Assembly: GCF_027574615.1 (NCBI RefSeq) | Contig: NC_072480.1 | Span: 32,356,001 to 32,420,000 of the forward strand | Reading direction: 5' to 3' | DNA length: 64,000 nt | Source of the DNA: Eptesicus fuscus | Lineage: Eukaryota > Chordata > Mammalia > Chiroptera > Vespertilionidae | Shown here: positions 1 through 11,699 of the stretch, in pieces | Position numbering within the stretch: position 1 is the first letter of the stretch | How the letters are laid out: every line of letters begins with the position of its first letter | The notes under the pieces: model-generated | What the model was told of the DNA's origin: nothing | The model's database searches: none | The model's input: only the letters and a program-made list of their open reading frames with translations | Program-made: the position numbers and the translations under genes

Positions 1-785
1 CCCGGGTGAGGCCACGTGCCCCTGGGTCTGGGAGAGGCCAAGCGTCCCTGGGTACGGGTGAAGCCAGATCCTGGGTCCGGGTGAGGCTGTGCGCCCCTGG
101 ATCCATCCGGGTGAGGCTGGGTCCCAGGCCCGGGTGAGACCACGCGCCCCTTGGGTAGGGGTGAGGCCACGTGCCCCTTAGTCTGGGTGACGCCGTGCCC
201 CTGGGTTCGGCCGAGACCAAATCAGAGGGAGTCGGACCTCCATTACCACCATTTGTCCACCATCCAGTGCTGAGGGGTCAGTGCTGACATGTACACATAA
301 GGAACTACTGGACATTGAAATTGGGTCTCAAAAGAACTGTTGGTCCAGGGGTCTCAAAAGAACTGTTGGTCCAGGGGGAAGCTCGCTACAGATTGATGTA
401 TTTGCCTGTCAGCATAACTATTATTGCTCGTCTCACATTCAGTTCTTATTAGTATATATCTAGTGACATATGATCTCGCTCATCTAGGGGAAATGATGAA
501 CAACATAGACTGAGGAACAAGAACAGAACCAGAAGCAAGGAGGCATCGATCGGACTATCGGGCCTCAGAGGGAGGATAGGGGAGGGTAGGGGGAGGGTGG
601 GGGGAGGGGGAGAGTTCAAGCAAAGGACCTGTATGCATGCATATAAGCCTATCCAACGGTTAATTCAACAGGGGATTGGGGCATGCGTGGGGAGAGGGGT
701 GGGATGGGAATGGGGGGATGAGGACAAATATGACACCTTAATCAATAAAGAAATTAAAAAGAAAAAAAAAATAAAAAAAAAATAA
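1..785 (+). mobile_element. L1-derived element, 3' part, with GC-rich tandem block (left edge off window)
   Basis: Positions 1-235 are GC-rich, imperfect tandem copies of a 'gggtgaggccacgtgcccct' type unit. A unique stretch follows, in which a 25-base piece (gtctcaaaagaactgttggt...) occurs twice in tandem at about 326-376. From about 465 the sequence matches the bat L1 3' UTR pattern: 'atgatctcgctcatctagg', 'gatgaacaacatagactgag', a G-rich purine run at 570-612, then 'caataaagaaatt' and an A-rich tail to 785. No ORF1 or ORF2 coding lies between the GC-rich block and the 3' UTR, so this may be an internally deleted, non-autonomous L1 derivative. That the block is a 5' UTR is inference. Confidence 0.6.
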
Positions 786-999
786 AATAAAATAAAATTA
801 TTCTACCATCTCATAATATGTTATTTCAAAGAATTATAATTTACAAGACCTATGTCTGTAGAATATTATTTTACTTTATGCCTCATAAAAATTTGTCTAA
901 ATGAAAATAAATGGTGGCATAAATTGATGGTAGATGGTAGAAGATAGATTTCTCACTGTTGGGGTAGAAGTTTATACATAAATAAGCAAGAAAGGGCTA

Positions 1000-2345
1000 G
1001 AATGACCCTAATGGTGATTATTCATAAAAGGAAGCTGAACTCCCTGTAGAATTAGCTGATTGTAGGACTGGTGCAGGAAATATAAAAGATGTGCCTGTAG
1101 CATCTGAAATACCAGAAATGAAGAAATTACAACCCCAAAATCATTTCCCATATACTTTCACAAATATGTGAATATGTCAAATAAAGGATCCAACTGAAAG
1201 AGTACCCTCTATCTAACCTAGAACAATTTAAACACAAAACAAAATAGTATTGGATTGTAACCCAAATATAAAATAAATATCCATGAGTCCATTCTGATTT
1301 AAATAATAAAGATAATAGAAATGTACACTTGAAACCTATTTAACCTTATTAACCAATGTTACCACAATAAATTTAATAAAAATAATTAAATAAATAAATA
1401 CCTATCTACTTATATACATAAATGAAGAGGAATGGGACAATTTTCCATGCAGAATAATCATAAGTAATCTATACTAATAAAAGGGTAATATGCTAATTAG
1501 ACTGGACATCTTCCGGATGTCCTTCCAGACAAAGCCACGGTGGTGGGGGCCAAGGCAGAGGTGGTTAGGGGTGATCAGGCTGGCAGAGGAGAGCAGTTAG
1601 GGGCGATCAGGCCAGCCGGGGAGGCAGTTAGGAGCAATCAGGCCAGCAGGCAGAGGCAGTTAGGGTCAATCAGGCAGGCAGGTAAGCGAGTGGTTAGGAG
1701 CCAGTGGTCCTGGATTCCAACTCCCCCAAGGGATCCTGGATTTGAGAGGGTTCAGGCCCGGCTGAGGAACACCCCCCTCATACATGAATTTTGTGCACCA
1801 GTCCTGTAATATATATATATTGTTCCATCTAGGAGTGGAATATAGCTCCTTACTCCTGGATTGAATATTGTGCCTTTCTGCCAAAGAGTATAGTTTTGAA
1901 AAGTGGAAATAAAGAACAGCTTTATAATGTGAAAACCTTCTAAAACTTACCTCAGCTAGGTGATCTATATCAATATCACAGTGATAAGACATGTTAATAG
2001 AATGCACATAAAATGTCATGAAAATGGTACCTTATCTCCATAGTCTTCTTCCCATAAATGTACAACCCAGCCTGATCAGCAGAACAATGTATTGAGGACA
2101 TTGTATATGATTAGTACTTCCCAACTCTGTCAATTTTGTCAAAAGTGGATATTAGATAAAAAGTAAGGAAATCTAAATATAGCAGAGTTAAGTTATCATA
2201 ATTTGTCAATATTAGGCTCAGTAATTTTACAAAATATGTCACACTATTGTAAAATGTAAATAGGGAAACCTGTGTGCAGGGACATGGCAACTCTCTGTAC
2301 TCTCCTTGTAATTTTTCTATAAGTATAAAACTATTATAAAAAGTT
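1000..2345 (+). mobile_element. Old L1M-type LINE 3' UTR, interrupted by a Helitron
   Basis: The order of phrases follows the ancient L1M 3' UTR: 'gggacaattttccatgcaga' (1436), 'tatagctccttactcctgga' (1841), 'cagtgataagacatgttaat' (1978), 'gaggacattgtatatga' (2093), 'ggcaactctctgtactctcc' (2286) and 'ctataagtataaaactatt' (2319). A Helitron sits at 1468-1808. A short younger L1 3' tip ('tgtacacttgaaacctatt...') is embedded near 1321-1395. No coding capacity remains. Confidence 0.75.
1468..1808 (+). mobile_element. Helitron (HeliBat-like, non-autonomous), minisatellite subfamily
   Basis: It begins TCTATACTAATAAAAGGG after an A and ends in a decayed '...tttgtgcaccagtcctgta', where the family has a hairpin followed by CTAG. 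The interior repeats 'gttaggggtgatcaggc' about four times. No target-site duplication is seen, as expected for A|T insertion. It lies inside the old L1M 3' UTR. Confidence 0.85.
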
Positions 2346-3554
2346 AAGTATATATTTTTTTAAATGATGTGTTTTGGGAAATATTGGGTGACGTTGCCCA
2401 AATTATGTAAATTGTAAAAAAAATTTTCATTTCACTTTCTGTTTTACAGATATAAAATGTTATTTTTGTGTGGTAACCTGGTCTTAAAGAAACAGCACTT
2501 AAAAAGTTGTATCACTTAAAAATATTACTTTAAACTTGCATAAGGGATCCAATTAATGTATTATCTAAGGAAGAACTCCATTGATTAATTTTTCTCATCT
2601 AGACAAGGCACTTCATCTTTATGAACATTAAATCTCTCATGGGTAAAATTAAGATATTAATTGCTTTACCCTAAAGTTGTTGAGAAATCTAATAATACAA
2701 TGGATATTAAAATACTTTTACAAAATTGTAACATGCTATACAATTTGTGTATGTAATTTCTCCCCTCAGATTCTTAACACTGACATGTTATACTTAATAT
2801 TGATTATGATTATAAATATTACTAAATGTTTATTCTCTTTATGAATATACCGAAATAGCTTCATATTTGCTTAATGTAGAAACCTTCATTATAAAAATGC
2901 ATACTATATTATATTAATAAAGAAGCTTCATAAAAAAAATGCTGGCATAGCATTGTTCTTGTTTTGTCCGCATCTCAGTTTTCCTTGTTTATTGCTTATC
3001 TTCCAGAATGCTAAATGAAGGAAATCTCCAGGAATCTGTTTTCTTTCCTTGCCTTTCTATCTGTTTACCTCACCCATTTCCATGGAGTTAGAAGAATGCA
3101 TTATTGGATAACTCCTAAATATACAGGTTCTGCCCTTTTATCCAACTCTGCCTGTACCATCACTGCTTTGATATATACAAGGCATCTCAATTTAATATGT
3201 TCAAAATAAAGCTCATAATTTCCTCTCCGGTCCCTTTCTTAACCTATGCATTCTCTCAACTCCATAAACCTCATGAAAACTCACCTGTTTATTCCACCCT
3301 AAATCTAGGAATTTTTTTTTTTCTCTTTCCTTTACAATCCACATCCAAATTTCAGCAAGTTCTGCTAACTTTGAGAAAATTTCAGATTTGACTTTTTAAC
3401 AACTCTACTATTAACACCATACACCACATTCATTACCATATGGCATTTACATTCTCCCTAATTACTCTACTCTCTCTGTACTCTGCACACATATTCACCC
3501 AAAACCCATGTAATCATGCAGCATTCCTTCCTCAGCACCATCAAACCTTCACAT
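2346..3554. other. AT-rich stretch, nothing assignable
   Basis: I see no gene, no element termini and no long repeat here. Two 64-codon frames near 3015-3391 lack any recognisable motif and are probably chance frames. Confidence 0.5.
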
Positions 3555-3665
3555 AGACACAAACAACAGTGTGGTGGGCCTGGGAGGGTGGGGTGCAGGG
3601 TGAAGGAGGTCGATGGCACAAAAAGGGGGCATCTGTAATATTTTAAACAATAAAGTTAATTTAGA
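3555..3665 (+). mobile_element. L1 3' end fragment
   Basis: It shows the bat L1 3' terminal signature: 'caacagtgtggtgggcctgg', a G-rich tract, 'gggggcatctgtaatatttt' and 'aacaataaag' with an A/T-rich tail. It is strongly 5'-truncated. Confidence 0.75.
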
Positions 3666-5128
3666 AATATGTCTAATGACCTATAAATATTAATATGATA
3701 TTTATTCTTTTCTAATAAACTATCCCTTTCATACACTCTTCCTCAGATATACTGACTTCCTTGCTGAACTCAGAAAATGCCAGATTCATTTTTGTCTCAG
3801 ATTCTTTGCCTTTATTTAATTGTGATCTCTTGTGGAGTTTCTCCACAAAATACATTTTTGTGAATTTTAAGGGAATCTTTTCAGAGAGGATGCCCAGTTC
3901 AGTCTAAATAACATAACACGCCAGCCACACAATGTCATTCTCTTCCTTTTTCCACTCTGTAGTATGAAAATAAGGGAACAGATTAATATGTCAGGTTGGA
4001 AGGAGCTCTATAAAATTTGCATATAAGAAGATTAAATGAATCAGCACACACAGAGCCCAAAATTAATAATAATAAAAAAAAACCTTAGTGTCATACAACA
4101 ATATATCTTATCAAAATACTATATACATGTATTTTTTCTGATGGGTGTTTCTAGTTTCTTGGGATATATTCCTAGAAGTGGGATCACTGGGTCAAATGGT
4201 AGTTCTATTATTAATTTTTTGAGGAAACTCCAAACTATTTTCCACAGAGGCTGCACCAGTCTGCATTCCCACCAGAAGTGCATGAGGGTTCCCTTTTCTC
4301 CACATTCTCACCAACACTTGTTATTTGTTGATTTGTTGATGATAGCCATTCTAACAGGTGTAAGGTGGTACCTCATTGTCATTTTGATTTGCATCTCTCT
4401 GATGATCAGTGACTTTGAGCACTTTTTCATATGCCTTTTGGCCTTCTGTATGTCCATTTTGCAGAAGTGTCTATTTATGTCCTTTGCCTATTTTTTAATT
4501 GGATTGTTTAATCTTCCTTTTGTTAAGTTGTATGAGTTCCCTATAGATTTTGGAGGTTAACACCTTATTGGATGTATCATTGGCAAATATATTCTCCCCT
4601 GGAGGAACACTCTTGTTATTTTATTGATTGTTTCTTTTGCTGTGCAGAAGCTCTTTGTTTAGATGTAGTCCCATTTATTTATTTTCTCCTTAATTTCTAT
4701 TGTCCTAGGAGATGTATCCATAAACTTAAGAGAGATGACTGAGATTTTGCTGCAGATGGTTTCTACTAGGATTTTAGTTTCACATCTTACATTTAAGTCT
4801 TTTATCCATTTTGAGTTTATTTTTATGTATGGTCATAGCAGCACAATTTACAATAGCTAAGATTTGGAAACAGCCTAAGTGCCCATCAACAGATGAATGG
4901 ATTAAAAAATTATGGTACAGCTATACAATGCAATACTACACAGCTGTAAAAAAGAAAGAACTCTTACAATTTGCAACAGCATGGATGGACCTGGAGAGCA
5001 TTATGCTAAGTGAAATAAGCCAGTCAGAGAAAGATAAGTATCAAATGATCTCACTCATATGTGGAATTTAGTGAACAACATAAACTGATGAACAAAAATA
5101 GACCCAGAGACACAGAAACATTGAACAC

Positions 5129-5882
5129 TGTGGACAAAAAGGGGCCACATGCTAACCTGACAAGGTCAGGGGAGGCCTGCATGGCAGTCTTGTAAACTCA
5201 GAGACCTAAAGTAACCACAAAGGATGGTCTGAAATTACACTTTAACTAAAAGCAGTTATGGTGGGTAGTTACATATGGTGGGTAGTTACATAGTAGGTAA
5301 CTACCCACCATAACTGCTTTTAGTTAAACTATGTTATTTAGACTGAAATGGTATCTTCACTGACAAGGTCAACCTTTACCTTAACTAAGCCTATCTGTCT
5401 TTTTGCATCTATGATAACATACCCTTGAAATGTCTGGGTAACATGTAACTTCCCTTTTTCCGGACCCCTTGGAGCACAACCTAATGTGCCTGGGCACCAG
5501 AACAGATACCACAAATTCCTTCATTGTTATCATGTTAATTGTTGACTGTTGGCTGTCCTACACCCACCTAAGTATATGGCTATCATTTTACTTTTTATTC
5601 AATCCCAGAAGTTTCCCTGCTTTGCTTTCTCCCGCCTCTCTAATCTATCATCAATGGATTTCATGTAACCTACCTACACCCTCCTTTGATTGTAATGTAT
5701 ACAAATAGAGGAAAACCCACCATTCTTCGGAGCATTATCCCAATCTGTTAAAATACCGCTTCCTGACAATTGTCAACAGTTTGACTCAAATGAACTCACA
5801 AAATTCTTTACATGTTTAAATGTTTTGTTTGTTTGTTTTTTGGTTTTTTTTTGTGTGTGTGTGTGTTTTTTTTATGTTAACA
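5129..5882 (+). mobile_element. Candidate solo LTR nested in the L1
   Basis: L1 sequence stops at 'gaacac' (5128) and resumes at 'tgtcaaacctcagagg' (5887). The inserted 754 bases start TGTGGAC and end TTAACA, with an imperfect 4-base duplication (acac/agac). A TATA-like 'tgtatacaaatag' (5697) precedes 'ttcttcggagcattatccc'. A poly-T/GT tract lies near the 3' end (5820-5870). The layout fits a class I ERV solo LTR, but I cannot name the family. An unrelated insertion remains possible. Confidence 0.45.
5241..5328. repeat. Perfect 32-bp inverted repeat with 24-bp spacer
   Basis: The arm at 5241-5272 (tttaactaaaagcagttatg...) is exactly reverse-complementary to 5297-5328. The spacer repeats part of the arm ('ggtgggtagttaca' occurs again at 5277-5290), which suggests a duplication and fold-back by template switching. 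Confidence 0.9.
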
Positions 5883-6189
5883 AGACTGTCAAACCTCAGA
5901 GGGAAGGCAGGGGAGGGTGTGAGGGAGAAGAGATCAATCAATGAACTCATATGCGTATATGCATAACCCATAGACACAGACAGTGGAGTGTTGAAGGCTT
6001 GGGGGGGAAGGGTGTGGGAGAGGGCAATGGGGGAAAGAAAAGGGACATATGTAATATTTTCAACAATAAAGATTTTTTAAAAAAATACTATATATATGTT
6101 TAATATAATAATAGTAAAGATTTTACAACATTTATGCAGAACATATATGAAAGAAAGGTTGAATAAATGAACAAGTTATGAGTGTTCTT

Positions 6190-7560
6190 TGACTATATTT
6201 TTTCTTATCAATTTTATTGAGGAATAATTTACAAAAATAAACTGCATCCTGTAAAAGTGTACAATTTAGTAAGTTTTGATGTTATGCATACTGAGGAAAT
6301 CATTATCTCCATTAAGATCCAAAACATTTTCATCATCTCAAAATATTCCTCACATCCCTTGCAGTTCATCTGTTCTTTTTGCCTCTAGTTCTAGGCAACC
6401 ACTAAACTAGAGATCAGTTTTCATTTCATGAAATACATTGAATAATTTCATATGTACTATATTGTGCTTGGCTCTATTCATTAGCCATAATGAATCTGAG
6501 ATTCATTCATGTTATTATTTGTATCAACAGTTTATTTCTATCTCTTGCTAAATAGTATTCCAGTATATGGACAGACCGTATGTTTATTCAGACACGTGTT
6601 GATATATATTTGGGTCAGTTTTAGGTTTTCTTTTTGGACAACAAATATACTATAAATATTTGAATACAAATGATTGTGTGTATATTTATTTTCATTTCTC
6701 TTATAATATTAAAGAGTAAAATGACAGAACTGACAGTTTTACAAACTTTTTCCATGATGTTCCCATTAGCCCTCTATGAGAGTCCCAGTTGCTTCATATC
6801 TTCACTCACCCTCAATAATGTCAGCCTTTCTAAATTTCATCATTGTAATAAGGTGTCATGATATCTCAGTGGTTATTTTGATTTTCATTTCCCTGATATC
6901 TAGTGATGTTAATTTTTTTTTCTTATGGATAACATGTTGTTTTTCCTCACATTTTTTAGCAATTCTTTATTATGTAATTTATATTTTTAATATTAGGTTG
7001 TAAAATTCACTATATATTACACACTGTAGCCCCTGATTAGATATATGTATTGTTAATATATTTCCTATTATAATTTTTCTTTCTTAATTATATCACTCAA
7101 AAAATAAGTATTTTTAATTTTCATGAGGAAATAATTTTAATCAAATCTAAAATCTTTTTACAATAATAACAACAATTTTTATGACTTCTCCTGCAAATTT
7201 TATTTTTATCTATAATATTTGGGCCTGTGATCCATTTAATGTTAAATTATTTATGATGTACGCTAAGTATCCATATTTCTGTCTTTTTTCCCATAGAGCC
7301 ACCCTGTTTTTCCAGCACAATTTGTTTGAAAGATTTTTCTTTCTAAGATATAGCTTAGGCCCTTTTGTAAAAAATTAGTTCTATTTCAGAACACTTTATC
7401 TTGTTTCAATAATCTAAATGTCAACTATTTCACCATCACAACACTGCTTTAATTACTTTGTAGTTAGAGTGAACCCAGAAATCATTTAGTATTAGGACTC
7501 ATTTGTCAGATGAATCCCTTTTTGAATTTTACATTCTTTATAATGCTTCCTTCGCATGAT
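6190..7560 (-). mobile_element. Old antisense L1M fragment
   Basis: The plus strand reads as reverse-complement L1M 3' UTR and ORF2 end: 'attttattgaggaataattt', 'tgtaaaagtgtacaatttag', 'aaaacattttcatcatctca', 'agtattccagtatatggac', 'tttccctgatatctagtgat', then 'tttttccagcacaatttgtt' and 'aattactttgtagttagag'. All frames are interrupted. Confidence 0.75.
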
Positions 7561-7654
7561 GGCTAAGAGCATGAAGCCAGCTGCTGGCTCTTAGTCACTT
7601 TTATTAGTTCAGGTTTTTATATATATATTTTTATTTTTAATGTAGGAGCATATT

Positions 7655-7780
7655 TATGTAATACCATTTCATATAGGTCAATCAATGATTCTCTCTCACC
7701 ACTGATGTTTCTATCTCTCTCTCCCTTTCTCTTCCTCTCTGAAATCAATAAAAATATACTTAAAAAAAAATAATAATGTA
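7655..7780 (+). mobile_element. Ves-type SINE, 3' fragment
   Basis: The tail half of a tRNA-derived bat SINE: 'tcaatcaatgattctctctc', 'gatgtttctatctctctctc', 'cttcctctctgaaatcaata' and an A-rich end. The tRNA-like head is missing. Confidence 0.75.
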
Positions 7781-7874
7781 TTCTCAGATTTTGGTTGTAT
7801 GTCTCTTAGATTAAATTAATTAGGTGATTAATGTGCAAAATTGTTGTTTCTTTTACTTATTAACATCTGATTGA

Positions 7875-8027
7875 TATTAACCAAAAAACTTATATGCATA
7901 TATGTATAACCCATGGCCGCAGACAATAGTGCAATTGGATTTGAGTAGGATGGAGTGGAGAGGGTCAATGGGGGAATAAAAGGGGACATCTGTAATACTT
8001 TCAACAATAAAGACAAATTTAAAAAAA
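7875..8027 (+). mobile_element. L1 3' end fragment
   Basis: It contains 'cttatatgcatatatgtata', 'acccatggccgcagacaata', the G-rich part and 'ggggacatctgtaatacttt' followed by 'caacaataaag' and A-rich tail. Truncated copy of the same L1 tail seen at 25.1-25.3 kb. Confidence 0.8.
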
Positions 8028-8127
8028 TAAATTACTTAGATGGTATATTTGTCAATCCCTCCGTTTAGTATTATTATTTTGACCACTTGTTTTTTTAAAT
8101 TTTTACAGTGTTGATTTTCTTTTCTTT

Positions 8128-8350
8128 TTTTAATCCTCACCCAAGGGTGTTTTTATTGATTTTTAGAGAGAGAGGAAGGAAGAGAGAGAAACCTAGATGT
8201 GAGAGAGAAACATCAACAGGTTGCCTCCCACATGCACCCCCAACAGGAATCTAACCTGAAACCTGGGCACGTGCCCTGATGAGCAATCGAACCCATGACC
8301 TTTCAGTGTATGGGGCAAGGCTTCAACCAACTGATCCACACTGACCAGAT
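8128..8350 (-). mobile_element. Ves-type SINE
   Basis: Antisense SINE: 'tgatttttagagagagagga', 'gaaacatcaacaggttgcct', 'cgaacccatgacctttcagt' (B-box complement) and 'ccaactgatccacactgacc' (head). Diverged, so probably an older copy. Confidence 0.8.
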
Positions 8351-8422
8351 CTGAGTCTTGTTTTTTAATGAATATAAAAACTGATATATCATGCTGACAA
8401 AATTAAAGTGATTATAATAATA

Positions 8423-9108
8423 CTAGAGGCCCAGTGCACGAAATTCATGTGTGGTTGCAATCCTTAGGTCTGGCCGGTGATCGAAGCGCAAGAGTCTGGC
8501 ATGGAAGGGCAGATCCTAGCTGACCTCTGGGCCCTGGGCAGCACCTGGGCCCCCAAACCCCCTTTTGCCCTCCTCTGCCTGAGTCTCAGTGCCCAAGTCC
8601 CCACGCAGGGATATGGTGAGTGCAGCTGCATGTCCCGGGCTGAAGTGCAGTGTGGGCCTCTGGGCCATCCAGCAGTGCTGCATGGAAGCCGGGTGGGCAA
8701 CGAGCTCTCTCCTGGTCGGACTCGCAGACCGGCTCCTGCGCAAACCCATGGGGAGCCTGACTGGCCCCTGCGGTCCGGGTGGCTGTGGCCTGGCTCACCC
8801 AGAAGAGGCTCTGTGGGTGCGGGGCAGGCTCCTCACAGGCTCCCGGCACCTGAGCCTGGGGGCTTCCCCGCTGCACAAGCCCTGGTGTCCCAGGGGAGGG
8901 TAGAAGGGGGAGTAAGAGCAAGCTCGGTGGACACCCCATATTCTCACCGTACCTCCATTCCCGTCACCCCCACCCCCAGGTAGCCAGTGAGAGGTCACAG
9001 CACGCCACGGATGCCTGCCATGTTCTGCGCCACCCCCTGGTGGTCAGCGCACATCATAGCGAATGGCCCGATGGGACAATTTGCACATTAGGCTTTTATT
9101 CTATAGGG
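8423..9108 (-). mobile_element. Helitron (HeliBat-like, non-autonomous)
   Basis: Read on the plus strand it opens A|CTAGAGGCCCAGTGCACGAA and closes 'aggcttttattctataggg|T', the complement of the family 5' end. The 686-base GC-rich interior yields several overlapping 70-168 codon frames on both strands. These look like composition artefacts, since none shows a domain. Confidence 0.9.
9031..9043 (-). promoter_or_regulatory. CTCF-like core motif in Helitron
   Basis: Plus strand 'caccccctggtgg', i.e. CCACCAGGGGGTG on the minus strand, fits the CTCF core CCACCAGGGGGC. Binding is inferred only. Confidence 0.5.
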
Positions 9109-9155
9109 TTTTTAATTATCATAACCTTTTTGCCATAAATTCTATTTTATGTGTG

Positions 9156-9843
9156 TGTCAGTTATTCATTGCCTAACAAGTATGAATTCACCCTTCAATA
9201 TATGCTCTATAACAAACGACAAAATTCTCTTGAACATTTCTTATTTAAAGTGACCATAAAGTTGAACTTTCTCTATATAGGACTCTTTAGGGATATAATA
9301 AAAGTAAGGAGCTTCTGCAATTTCTGACATGGGATAGGAGTCACTGTTGTGAGTGTAAGAATGTTCAGTAAAGCCTGATCCACCCACAGGCCCAGAATGA
9401 ATGTGATCTTCCTGTAAATTTGAAGCCCAGCATCAATCTAGCAGTTAGCTCTTTGTTTTGCCCTCCTGACATGGAAACCACAAGCAGTAGGCTGTTCAGA
9501 AGCCCATGAAGCATGTCAAACTCTCGGCCAGCAGGCTGCATGCCTCGCCTCGTTAATTTAAACTCAAAGAGGTTGTCTACTTTTACCCAGCAGCTTCAGG
9601 TCATCTGTGGCCTGGCTTAAGTAGCAAATTTCTCTGCTATCCAAACCACAAGTGCCACAGTGAGGATGACCCTTTCCAAATTTGTTCTTCCTTAGTTCTC
9701 TCCTGGGGCCCTGGTATAACATAAAATGGTTCTTGGATTTTATATATATATATTAACATAGTTAATAATTTTTTTATATTAACCTTTGCCCTTTTTAACT
9801 TATTGTATGATTTCAATCTCTCAATTGGATTCAGACTACTACA
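9156..9843 (+). repeat. 5' LTR of the ERV-L-like provirus
   Basis: Starts near 'tgtcagttattcattgcct' and ends near 'cagactactaca', just before the primer site. It pairs with the 3' LTR at 16641-17716, with heavy divergence, implying an old insertion. Exact ends are uncertain by about 10-20 bases. Confidence 0.6.
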
Positions 9844-9847
9844 TAAT

Positions 9848-9865
9848 TGGTAGCAGGAGTTGTCG
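9848..9865 (+). other. Primer-binding site, tRNA-Leu-like
   Basis: 'tggtagcaggagttgtcg' lies just downstream of the 5' LTR. It resembles the ERV-L tRNA-Leu primer site (tggtgtcaggagtgg...) with a few changes. Minus-strand use is historical only. Confidence 0.5.
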
Positions 9866-10589
9866 CAGGAGATGACCCCTAAAAATGGGATTTAGAAATG
9901 GGTTTGGTCATGTTGCTTCCCTTGACAATCAGAAACAGGACCCTTATAAACAATGAGATGCAATGGAATCACAATTATTCAGGTGGTTGATTTTTATAAA
10001 GTGCTAATTGAAGCACAAGCCTTTAGAGCTCAAGAGGCTGCTACACTTGACCATTAGGGCAGTAATTATAAGTATAAAGACCACAGTGTGGCGTGTGTTG
10101 TTTGAGTGCACTTGAGTGCTTACAGAGAGAAAATGACAAGCTCAGGTCTGTTATCCATCACCTTGTGTCATAGTCTAAGAATCAGCTTCCATTATAGCCC
10201 TAAAAGTGTCCTTTTTTCTTATATCTGCAGGACTGATATTGCAGAAAGTGAAAACAATACATATTTAATTATGCATGTGTGGAATTATAATGACAATTGA
10301 ATTCACAGCTTCCTAGGATTTTCATGTGAAAGTTGGGGCATTATTTGGAAAATAAAGCATCATTGAATATGAAATAGGGAAATGTGGCTGGATCCAGATA
10401 AAACCAACAATATTGTCATCCCAAGTAATTTTCAGCCTGCTTTACTAGTAAAAGTAACTTTCTCTTCAGTGTCTAAAGCAACTAGCCTTTCTCAGATTAC
10501 AAATCTTATAATACTTTCATTTCGAGAATGTGCCATGAAAATGAATGCTAATTTTTCTCAGGGTCACTATAACTTCTTCCAATTTCCTA

Positions 10590-11260
10590 TCCTACATAAT
10601 AAAAGCCTAATATGCTAAGTGTCTGGTTGTCCAGTAGTCAGCTCAACCAATCAAAGGGTAATATGCTAATGATATGCTAAGGCCGCTCAACTGCTTGCTA
10701 CGGCATGCAGTGACCACCAGGAGGCAGAGAGTTGACCCATTAGCAGTCGCTATGACGTGCACTGACCACCAGGGGGTAGACAGTTGACTGGTAGGTTAGC
10801 TTGCTGTTGGGGTCCGGCCAATCGGGACTAAGCAAGACAGGCCGGACATGCCCTGGAGCCCTCCCCCAGTCCCTTTTCAGCCCCGATCATGCACTGGTGG
10901 GGTCCCTTGGCCTGGCCCTCTCATAATCCAGGACCTCTTGGGGGATGTCGGAGAGCCGGTTTCAACCCAATCATGCTCAACGCAGGAGCTGCCCCCTGGT
11001 GGTCAGTGCACTTCCGCAGGGGGAGCGCCACCCAGCCAGAAGCCGGGCTCACAGCTGGCAAGCAAAGTAGTGGTGTTGGGAGCCTCTCCTGCCTCTGCGG
11101 CAGCGCTAAAGATATCCAACTGCTGGCTTAAGCCCACTCCCCCCAGGGATGTCAGTCGAACATCCCCCAAGGGCTCCCGGACTGCGAGAGGGCACAGGCT
11201 GGGCTGAGGGACCACCCCCCCCCACCCCAAGTGCACAAATTTTGTGCACTGGGCCTCTAG
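10590..11260 (+). mobile_element. Helitron (HeliBat-like, non-autonomous)
   Basis: Starts A|TCCTACATAATAAAAGCC and ends 'gcacaaattttgtgcact' hairpin, GGGCCTCTAG|T. It carries three CTCF-like cores (10714-10727, 10766-10779, and 10989-11002 on the minus strand). It is inserted in the ERV-L gag region and separated from the next Helitron by only ten bases. Confidence 0.92.
10989..11002 (-). promoter_or_regulatory. CTCF-like core motif in Helitron
   Basis: Plus strand 'ctgccccctggtgg' is CCACCAGGGGGCAG on the minus strand, a full match to the CTCF core pattern. Occupancy is inferred. Confidence 0.55.
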
Positions 11261-11270
11261 TATAATATAA

Positions 11271-11699
11271 TCCTATATAATAAAATCATAATATGCAAAT
11301 TGACTGAATGGTGGAATGACCAGTTGGTGGGGGGTGGGGCTGCCAGTGGGCAGAGGGAGGGAATGGCAATGGGGGGGGTAGTGACCAGTGGTGACGGAGG
11401 GGCGATGAGGGAGGCCAGCATTGTCCCCTGATCTGCCCCTCTGGTTGCCTCTCACAGAGGGAGGCTGGGTGGCAGCAGCAGAGGTGTGATGGGGGTGGCA
11501 CCATCCCGTGATCAGCCGGCCTGGTTGGCTCCTGCAGAGGGAGGCCAGACTGTAGCTAAGGCCCACTCCCTGGAGGAAGTGGGCCTAAGCCATCAGTAGG
11601 ACATTCCCTGAGGACTCCCAGACTGTGGGAGGGTGCAGGCCAGACTAAGCCCTCCCCCCCACCCCCCAGTGCACAAATTTTCATGCATCGGGCCTCTAG
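11271..11699 (+). mobile_element. Helitron (HeliBat-like), second of a tandem pair
   Basis: Starts A|TCCTATATAATAAAATC and ends 'gcacaaattttcatgcatc', GGGCCTCTAG|T. An octamer ATGCAAAT lies just inside the 5' end. A hairpin 'aaggcccactccc...' / '...gtgggcctaagcc' lies near 11560-11595. Confidence 0.92.

Larger units (their letters stand above)
4131..6081 (+). mobile_element. L1 insertion with 5' inversion (twin priming) and TSD
   Basis: 4131-4830 reads as antisense L1 3' region ('gggatcactgggtcaaatgg', 'ccacagaggctgcaccagtc', 'catttttcatatgcc' type phrases). From about 4831 the strand switches and the adjoining part of the same L1 reads in sense ('tcatagcagcacaatttaca', 'aagtgaaataagccagtcag'), ending with 'caacaataaagatttttt' at 6076. 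Flanks 4113-4130 and 6082-6099 (aaaatactatata[c/t]atgt) form a target-site duplication with one mismatch. The sense arm is broken by a 754-base LTR-like insertion. The 174-codon plus-strand frame at 4036-4560 is antisense L1, not a gene. Confidence 0.85.

Noticed and set aside
4036..4560. 174-codon plus-strand frame
   Set aside because: Antisense of an L1 3' region in the inverted arm.
8477..8983. 168-codon and overlapping frames on both strands
   Set aside because: They lie wholly in a GC-rich Helitron and overlap in several frames, with no domain; chance frames from low stop density.
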